Assembly: GCA_019420945.1 (NCBI GenBank)
Contig: JAHZGF010000049.1
Location: 1 to 11,243, forward strand
Source of the DNA: Clostridiales bacterium
GTDB taxonomy: Bacteria > Bacillota > Clostridia > Oscillospirales > Oscillospiraceae
DNA length: 11,243 bases
Reading direction: 5' to 3'
Shown: piece after piece, positions 6,801 through 11,243 of the stretch
How positions within the stretch are numbered: the stretch's first letter is position 1
How the letters are laid out: each line of letters starts with the position of its first letter
Position numbers and translations under genes: made by a program
The notes under the pieces: model-generated
What the model was told of the DNA's origin: nothing
Database searches by the model: none
What the model saw: only the letters and a program-made list of their open reading frames with translations

Positions 6801-7630
6801 CAGAATACCCCTCCCAGCTGACGGCAGGCGGACAGAGCCACACCCACGCCAACAGCGATGCAAAGGAAGGTCAGCATGGCGTCCAGCAGCCGGACGGGGC
6901 CGGAGATATAGTCCCCCCGGGCAATGTCTCGAACACCGTTGGTAAAGGGTACTCCGGGGATCAGCGGGATGATGGCCCCCACGATCATCCGATCCAGATG
7001 GGTTCCCAGCCCCAACCCGCTGCACATCAGGCAGGCCAGGGTCAGCACTATACCCCCGGCCACAGTACCCACGATTTTCGACAGATGGGAAAAAGCCACC
7101 TTCAGCATGAAGATACATAACAGCCCTCCCGCCCAAAATGACGCCACGCTGTCCAACAAATCCCCGCCGAAGAGGAAGCAGAAGCAGGCGCTACCTATAC
7201 CAGAGGCCAGCACCTGAAGCCCGTCCGATGGAGGGGAAAGCATTTTGATTGCCTCCAGTCGACATCGGGCTTCGTCCAGTGAACAGTGGCCGGTCTCGAT
7301 CTCACGGGAGAGCTGGTTCACGGCGATGACCCGGTTCAGCTGGGGGCTCTTCACCGGGCAGTGCCGAACCTGAGCGTAAGGTCTGGGACTGTCCGGATCA
7401 CCGGAAAAAAAGATGCCGTTACTCAGCACAAACAGGTGCTCGTTGTGTACCCCATAGTAGGTGCAGATGCGGGTCACGGTCTCCTCTACCCGGGAAATTT
7501 CGGCACCGTTTTCCAACAGGACATACCCGGCTTCGGCCGCAAACTCCAGCACCTGTTTTTCATCCGCTACCAAAAGGGATACCCGATCCCCCGCTATTTC
7601 ACACACCGAACTCACCTTCGTCTTCCCCAA
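6800..7630 (-). CDS. Threonine/serine exporter family, large subunit (ThrE N-terminal / YjjP-like)
   Basis: A soluble N-terminal part precedes about five hydrophobic helices. Typical family motifs are FAAEAGYVLLENGAEISRVEETVTRI (two runs, ~29-54), the Ser/Asn-rich strand FVLSNGIFFS, and IIPLIPGVPFTNGVRDIARGD near the C terminus, which resembles the PG.P.......D..... motif of YjjP. Coordinates use a TTG at 7630 (276 aa). A GTG at 7615 and a later TTG at 7573 are equally possible, because no ribosome binding site is clearly best and the family domain starts only at about residue 25. It is the first gene of the operon, behind a TTGACA promoter, and its stop overlaps the next start. Together with the small subunit it should form an inner-membrane exporter. 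Confidence 0.88.
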   Translation of the reverse strand: MGKTKVSSVCEIAGDRVSLLVADEKQVLEFAAEAGYVLLENGAEISRVEETVTRICTYYGVHNEHLFVLSNGIFFSGDPDSPRPYAQVRHCPVKSPQLNRVIAVNQLSREIETGHCSLDEARCRLEAIKMLSPPSDGLQVLASGIGSACFCFLFGGDLLDSVASFWAGGLLCIFMLKVAFSHLSKIVGTVAGGIVLTLACLMCSGLGLGTHLDRMIVGAIIPLIPGVPFTNGVRDIARGDYISGPVRLLDAMLTFLCIAVGVGVALSACRQLGGVF

Positions 7631-7639
7631 TATCCCATT

Positions 7640-7708
7640 TCGATATATTGATATGTTGTTATATCATTTATTTATGAAAGCTTATCATAGTAAGGTATTC
7701 TCTGTCAA
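7640..7708 (-). promoter_or_regulatory. Operon promoter with AT-rich leader and palindromic half-sites
   Basis: On the minus strand a perfect TTGACA (7703-7708) is followed after 16 bases by GATAAG (7681-7686). The leader contains GATAT-AACAAC-ATATC, an inverted repeat, and further ATATC/GATAT half-sites. Similar ATATC-n-ATATA sequence occurs at the GntR promoter (3324-3343), so the same regulator could act at both. The promoter is fairly convincing; the shared operator is inference. Confidence 0.5.
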
Positions 7709-7744
7709 CATATCTGCTCTAATTCTACAAAATTAAAAAAATAT

Positions 7745-8315
7745 ATCTTAAAATTTGTATCATCCGCACAAACCCTATCGATTTTCGATCGCATTCATCA
7801 GCCTCGCATCATTGATTCGCTTTGCACGTTGTCTGTCTAACAACTTCACCGAACGCTTCCAATGGACGCCCTCGTTCATTACCAACATTGAAGCCGCGTA
7901 AAAATCTCGAGTGTCCCTTTGCCATCGGTAAAAGCACCACCTGATTTTCAGCCGTGTAACCCATCATACCATCTGGAGATCTTCATAAAGCGATTCAATC
8001 TTGGCTAAAAGCGGGTTGAGAAACTCCCCTATGAAACAGCGGCTTGCGCTATAAGAATTTGGCCATCGATGCGGTCATCCGGAGCCGCTCTATTCTCTGC
8101 TGTTAACTGCTAATGGGGGGCTGGTGTGCATCGTCCAGCAGTTGCAGGTCATGTTCGAAAACCTCCACTCCGCCGAAAATCTGATAGAGCCGTTCAATAT
8201 ATACCATCTCCCTCACCCCTTTCAGGGGCACAATATACTGCAAAGGAGAGGAAATATCCAAGGTAATTTTTCGCCGTATTTTGCCCTGACCCAAACCGTG
8301 ACCCATACGGGAATT
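7745..8315 (-). pseudogene. Decayed coding remnant, unidentified
   Basis: No intact gene is present. On the minus strand coding-like stretches appear in different frames, broken by stops and shifts. Examples are GEFLNPLLAKIESLYEDLQM, then GYTAENQVVLLPMAKG in another frame, and MLVMNEGVHWKRSVKLL ending in RLMNAIENR before a stop near 7780. A segment reading MVYIERLYQIFGGVEVFEHD lies nearer the IS. They may derive from one or two genes interrupted by the IS3-type element. No family could be recognised; this is low-confidence reading of decayed sequence. Confidence 0.3.
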
Positions 8316-8904
8316 TGAACTGCCCCCAAAATATTGGACAACTACGACTGGCTCAAGCAGCGCCAAAGGCTTTACATCTATGAACGGCTGGAGGCAGACC
8401 ACCCAGGCTCAATTTGATTCTTCGGTTGTTATAGTATTCAAGATAGGAGACCAGTTCTGTTTTAAACTGCTCTATGGACGCAAACTTTTGTAGATAAAGC
8501 AGCTCCGATTTGAGGAGCCCAAAGAAATTTTCCACGACAGCATTATCTAGGCAATTCCCCTTTCGGCTCATACTTTGCCGAATGCCCTTGTCTTTCAGCA
8601 TGTCCTGATACTTTCTATGGTGGTAATGCCAGCCTTGGTCCGAGTGAAGAATCAGATTTGTCCCATCCGGAATTTTATGAAACGCTTTCTCCAGCATGGA
8701 GGTCACCATCTTTAGGTCCGGACGATCTGAAATCGTGTAGCTTATAATGTCCCGGCTTACAGATCAAGCAGGATGGATAAGTAGAGTTTTTGCCCGAAAA
8801 GATGAAATTCTGTGACGTCTGTTACCGTTTTTTCGTTCGGCCGTTCTGCCTCAAAGTTTCTCTCCAGCAGATTTGGCGCAATTCGTCCCACCTCGGGCAG
8901 TTCA
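8316..8904 (-). mobile_element. Internally deleted IS3-family (IS150-like) element
   Basis: The left end is a 25-bp IS3-type terminal repeat (8316-8340) starting TGAACTGCCC and ending TTGGACA, just past the transposase stop. At the other side GGGCAGTTCA (8895-8904) is the exact inverted complement of its outer 10 bases and abuts truncated transposase sequence. The simplest reading is one internal deletion that removed OrfA, the start of OrfB and the inner part of the right repeat, leaving 589 bp of an element normally about 1.2-1.4 kb. No clear target duplication is visible. The element is not autonomous. Confidence 0.7.
8353..8904 (-). pseudogene. IS3-family transposase OrfB remnant, truncated and frameshifted
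   Basis: Two pieces of a DDE transposase of the rve type lie in adjacent frames. The first, from EVGRIAPNLLERNF to LYLSILLDL, holds the first catalytic Asp (VTDVTEF). It stops at TAA 8757-8759. The second resumes as DIISYTISDRPDLKM and runs to AFGAA at 8353. It holds the second Asp (LILHSDQGWHY) and the catalytic Glu (NAVVENFFGLLKSE). Adding one base near 8757 restores a continuous reading, so a single-base deletion is likely. The usual Trp of NEKWVTD is Thr. The N-terminal helix-turn-helix half is missing. Confidence 0.9.
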
Positions 8905-8946
8905 CATTCCTCCTTGCTTCTGCCGAATCGGCTGAGTGGCCTTTTC

Positions 8947-8972
8947 ATTGTTTAGGCGGCGCAGTTTTTGAG
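8947..8972 (+). repeat. Imperfect direct repeat, right copy
   Basis: ATTGTTTA-G-GCGGCGCAGTTTTTGAG matches the copy at 1287-1314 except for a two-base gap and one mismatch. It lies about 40 bases outside the IS remnant and about 80 bases before the phosphatase gene. The sequence beyond the repeat is different in the two places. Confidence 0.75.
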
Positions 8973-8991
8973 GTGAGGAGTGAGGAAAAAC

Positions 8992-9050
8992 TTGTACCCC
9001 TCCATAAGCTATGGTAAGATTCAGTCAGTTCATTCAGAGAGGAGGGGGAG
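8992..9050 (+). promoter_or_regulatory. Candidate promoter and RBS of the metallophosphatase gene
   Basis: TTGTAC (8992-8997), a 17-base spacer and TAAGAT (9015-9020) preceded by TGG form a moderate extended -10 promoter. A very strong GGAGGGGGAGG ribosome binding site (9041-9051) precedes the ATG at 9055 and decides that start over upstream in-frame codons. Confidence 0.4.
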
Positions 9051-9054
9051 GTCC

Positions 9055-9942
9055 ATGATCTACTGCGTATCGGACATCCATGGGGAGCTGGACAAATTTG
9101 AGCGGCTGCTGGAGCTAATCCAGCTCTCCGACGCTGACCAGTTGTATATCATTGGGGATGTGATCGACCGGGGTGCCATGGGAGTGGATATCCTTCAGAA
9201 GATCATGGCAGCGCCCAACATGACCATGCTCCTGGGTAACCACGAGCAGATGTGTCTGGATACCCTTGGCCCTCATAATGAGTACGGTGCGCGGGACCTG
9301 TGGCGGCAGAACGGTGGTTCGCCCACCTACGGGGAACTGCTCTATCACCGGACGCCCCATGAGCGGAATATGATCCTGCGTTTTCTCGCCAGCCTGCCTG
9401 ACCATCTGGACATTGTAGTCGGTACTCAAAAGTTCCACCTTGTCCACGGCTGTCCCGGCACTGACCGCGAGACCCGTATCTGGGGCCGTGTGTCCGCAGA
9501 GAGCGGGAGTCCTTACCCGGACGTCATTTGCATCGTGGGCCACACGCCCACGAACTTGCTGACCGGGAGGGACGATGAGGATTTCCGTATCTGGCGCGGA
9601 GATGGGATCATCAACATCGACTGCGGCTGCGGTCATCACCGCACAGAGCACCGCCGTCTGGCCTGCCTGCGGCTGGACGATATGGCGGAGTTCTATGTGG
9701 GTGGTTCCGGCTGTGGAGAGCGCAGCTCCCTGCCAGCTGAGGAACTGGAGCCGCTCGATGAGCAGGACCTGCCCGCGTCGCTCCAGCGGGATCTGGACGC
9801 CTATCAGAAAGGGCTTGCGGAGCATGTCTCCTATCTGGGCTGCCTGTGGTGTGAGCTGTACGGCAGTATCAACTCCGCCCAGTGGAGCGGAGAGATTTCA
9901 GAAGACCAGGCCCGCGGCCTGCGGGAGAAGTATCTGTTCTGA
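9055..9942 (+). CDS. PPP-like metallophosphatase with C-terminal extension
   Basis: This 295-aa protein belongs to the calcineurin-like metallophosphoesterases, closest in layout to bacterial and phage Ser/Thr protein phosphatases. The metal and catalytic motifs are in order: SDIHG (Asp7, His9), GDVIDRG (Asp35), GNHE (Asn62, His63), LVHGC (His131) and VGHT (His163). The first motif has Ser in place of the usual Gly. Family cores end near 220 residues; here about 75 more follow, rich in Leu/Glu and ending in LGCLWCELYGSINSAQWSGE and a short helix to KYLF. This tail looks like a separate small module, not part of the catalytic fold. It lies among mobile-element genes and is convergent with the RHH gene. 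Likely a soluble dimetal phosphatase; its substrate is unknown. Confidence 0.92.
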   Translation: MIYCVSDIHGELDKFERLLELIQLSDADQLYIIGDVIDRGAMGVDILQKIMAAPNMTMLLGNHEQMCLDTLGPHNEYGARDLWRQNGGSPTYGELLYHRTPHERNMILRFLASLPDHLDIVVGTQKFHLVHGCPGTDRETRIWGRVSAESGSPYPDVICIVGHTPTNLLTGRDDEDFRIWRGDGIINIDCGCGHHRTEHRRLACLRLDDMAEFYVGGSGCGERSSLPAEELEPLDEQDLPASLQRDLDAYQKGLAEHVSYLGCLWCELYGSINSAQWSGEISEDQARGLREKYLF

Positions 9943-9971
9943 GGCCGACGAAATTTTTCCTATTTCAGAAG

Positions 9972-10115
9972 GTGTTATGGTATGACAAGCAGGAGGGTCT
10001 GGGCTTGCTGACCGGCTTCTTTCAGGAGCAGACAGTCAAGACCTGGACGCGGTCTATGGAGCTGAATGACAGCGACGCGCCTCAGCACAAGGGCTTGGAC
10101 TTTTTCATGATGTGA
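9972..10115 (+). CDS. Possible 47-aa small protein
   Basis: A GTG-started frame encodes 47 residues (VLWYDKQEGLGLLTGFFQEQ at the start, GLDFFMM at the end) and stops 16 bases before the terminator that closes the phosphatase transcript. AGAAGG lies too close to the GTG; a TTG at about 10008 has GGAGG at good spacing and would give about 36 residues. No family is recognised. It could be a real small accessory protein or the worn-out end of a longer gene. Confidence 0.3.
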   Translation: MLWYDKQEGLGLLTGFFQEQTVKTWTRSMELNDSDAPQHKGLDFFMM

Positions 10116-10130
10116 CCATCCACTCATTCC

Positions 10131-10161
10131 GCACCCCGCCAGTCGTGGTGGGGGTGCTTTT
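10131..10161 (+). terminator. Intrinsic terminator after the phosphatase gene
   Basis: GCACCCCGCC (10131-10140) pairs with GGTGGGGGTGC (10147-10157) through one bulged G and one wobble, around a short loop, then TTTTCGTTTG. It lies between convergent genes; the T-run favours the plus strand. Confidence 0.75.
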
Positions 10162-10203
10162 CGTTTGTCTGCCTTGTCATGACTCAGCATCTTTGCCTGT
10201 CAT

Positions 10204-10615
10204 CTACACCCCGTCCCCGCCATTCTGATATTCCACCGCATCATCCAGAGAGATCATGCCGTGGGTCTTCTTCACCTCCTGGACGCACCTGCCGCGTAGC
10301 TCCCGCAGCTGTTCCTCCGGGATCTCCATGGCCGCGGCCAGGACGTTCATCATCATGTCCATCTCCACGGCTAGCTTGAACAGCAGACGACAGATGTGGC
10401 TCTCGCTGTTCTGGACCGTCGCCCGGATTGCCGCCACCAGCATGGGCGGCAGAACGGAGAAGCAGTCTTGGGATGCTACATAGTCACAATAGAACTGCAG
10501 GGCCTTTTCTACAAACTCATTCTGGCTTCGGCAGTTGGCTAACGGTATGGCGGTTTTGATTCCGGTCTGTATCGGGATCGATCCGCATCAGGAATTTCAC
10601 TTTCTCGTCTGCCAT
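10204..10615 (-). pseudogene. Ribbon-helix-helix-like mobile-element protein, frameshifted
   Basis: GGAGGTTTTTCTGA precedes an ATG at 10615. The first frame reads MADEKVKFLMRIDPDTDR and then meets a stop at about codon 33. The adjacent frame continues the expected protein as IKTAIPLANCRSQNEFVEKA, then ALQFYCDYV, a central EMDMMMNVLAAAMEIPEEQL and a C terminus of DAVEYQNGGDGV at 10204. Joined, the protein would be about 136 aa with an N-terminal RHH-type DNA-binding motif and an all-helical C-terminal domain. The shift falls near CGGAATCAAAACC (about 10545-10562) and needs +1 or -2 bases; loss of two A residues is a natural explanation. It may be a mutation or an assembly error. A second ATG at 10443 could give a 79-aa fragment without the DNA-binding part. 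Confidence 0.7.
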
Positions 10616-10870
10616 TCAGAAAAACCTCCAATTCAAGCAAAATCGTGGTGATAGCACATTTGAAACTGTGGGACCCATTGAAACCACAGCATTTCTCGGT
10701 CAGGTGATAACAGATTTGATTACACCGCCAAAAAAGTGATAGCACGGGTCCCACCAAAAAGATACAGAAAAGCGGTTGAAATCGTTTCAAAACCGCATCC
10801 CCGGCCCGCATTGCGGGGCGGTGTCTGAGGCCGTGATAACACGGCTTTATCCTGCACTTTTTTCGCCCCC
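10616..10870 (-). promoter_or_regulatory. Repeat- and hairpin-rich leader upstream of the RHH gene
   Basis: Four copies of GTGATARCAC occur in one orientation: 10648-10657, 10704-10713 (ends CAG), 10736-10745 and 10833-10842. GTGGGACCC (10668-10676) is the exact complement of GGGTCCCAC (10746-10754) and also overlaps a local stem CTGTGG/CCACAG (10666-10671 with 10684-10689), so two pairings exclude each other. Further perfect stems are GCGGTT/AACCGC with an inner GAAA/TTTC (10772-10796), CCCGCA-T-TGCGGG (10805-10817) and GCCGTG-ATAA-CACGGC (10830-10845). It could be iterons of a replication origin, RHH operator repeats, part of an oriT, or a structured leader. Confidence 0.5.
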
Positions 10871-10889
10871 TCGGTTCACCCGCTCATTT

Positions 10890-10966
10890 TGGCTCCCGGG
10901 CGATCCCGGTGCCCGCGGTACACAGCTCCCCACACCGCGCTTTGTGGTGCGAGGGTGCTGTACCCT
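10890..10966. other. GC-rich cruciform-forming spacer after the RepA-like gene
   Basis: CCGGG-CGAT-CCCGG (10896-10909) and a larger stem pairing GGTACACAGC (10917-10926, CA bulged) with GCTGTACC (10957-10964) sit next to each other. A CACC/GGTG pair lies inside the larger stem. No protein gene is seen between 10871 and 11006. It may be the terminator region of the upstream gene, though no T-run follows, or part of an origin or transfer site. Confidence 0.35.
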
Positions 10967-11006
10967 GCCCATACCACCATCTCCGCACACAGCGGCTCAC
11001 AGGCGG

Positions 11007-11243
11007 TCACATGCTGGCCTGGGCCGTTGTCGTCCGCTGACGCGCTGCAGATATCTCCAACTGCTCCAGCTGTCGGTCGTAGTGTTCATCTATCACCTCC
11101 TGGATCGGACGGAGCGTGTACAGCAGGTTCCCATTGCGTTTCTGACCAGCCCTGGTGGTGATTTCAGTTGGCTCGGTGGAGATGAGTCCGCGCTCCTCAA
11201 GGCACAGTGTGTACTTGCGTACCGTGTTCTCGCTCATACGCAC
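11007..11243 (-). CDS. RepA-like winged-helix protein, C-terminal fragment cut by window edge
   Basis: The frame enters from the right edge and ends at TGA 11007-11009. The visible 78 residues start with a helix-turn-helix recognition segment (MSENTVRKYTLCLEERGLI), then a wing (STEPTEITTRAGQKRNGNLL, next residue Tyr) and a basic, Gln/Ala-rich helical tail. This pattern resembles the C-terminal wHTH of replication initiator A proteins on clostridial conjugative elements (Tn1549-like), which support element maintenance. A MarR/DnaD-type regulator is the alternative. The true start lies outside the window. Confidence 0.6.
   Translation of the reverse strand: MRMSENTVRKYTLCLEERGLISTEPTEITTRAGQKRNGNLLYTLRPIQEVIDEHYDRQLEQLEISAARQRTTTAQASM

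Noticed and set aside
9115..9825. A 236-codon minus-strand open frame
   Set aside because: It is antisense to the metallophosphatase, which has all family motifs on the plus strand.
10539..10811. A 90-codon minus-strand open frame spanning the repeat region
   Set aside because: It reads through hairpins and repeats and overlaps the better supported RHH start and RBS in another frame.

Overview
The window looks like accessory DNA of a GC-rich gut Firmicute, probably a Clostridia/Oscillospiraceae-type organism. The reasons are strong AGGAGG-type ribosome binding sites, frequent GTG and TTG starts, an arm-binding tyrosine recombinase and a replication-initiator-like wHTH protein of the kind seen on clostridial integrative elements, and an IS150-like IS3 remnant. 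Taxon and element type are inferences. No tRNA, rRNA or CRISPR array was seen.

Layout. (1) 1-1132, minus: a tyrosine integrase cut by the left edge just before its catalytic Tyr. (2) 1133-2061: no convincing gene; a perfect 13-bp terminator hairpin, a good plus-strand promoter, and several hundred bases full of short GC-rich hairpins that may be a structured RNA. (3) 2062-7630, minus: a compact seven-gene module. In transcription order it is a two-part ThrE-type exporter (coupled by a TGATG overlap), two paralogous short radical SAM proteins of the COG0731-like type, a sodium:solute symporter, a GntR/UTRA regulator with its own promoter and operator-like palindromes, and a RidA/YjgF protein. 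(4) 7740-8315: an AT-rich promoter region, then decayed sequence. (5) 8316-8904: an internally deleted IS3-family element with a frameshifted transposase. (6) 9055-10161, plus: a PPP-like metallophosphatase with a C-terminal extension, a possible 47-aa ORF and a strong terminator. (7) 10204-11243, minus: a C-terminal fragment of a RepA-like wHTH protein, a 390-bp hairpin- and repeat-rich spacer, and a frameshifted ribbon-helix-helix-like gene.

How it fits together. The outer genes (integrase, phosphatase, RHH, RepA-like) look like parts of an integrative conjugative or mobilizable element. The middle module looks like metabolic cargo. It would import a small solute (symporter), change or sense it (radical SAM pair), quench reactive imine/enamine by-products (RidA), export an amino-acid-like product (ThrE pair), and be controlled by a ligand-sensing GntR. 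A 25-28-bp direct repeat (1287-1314 and 8947-8972) brackets almost exactly this cargo. The substrate is unknown.
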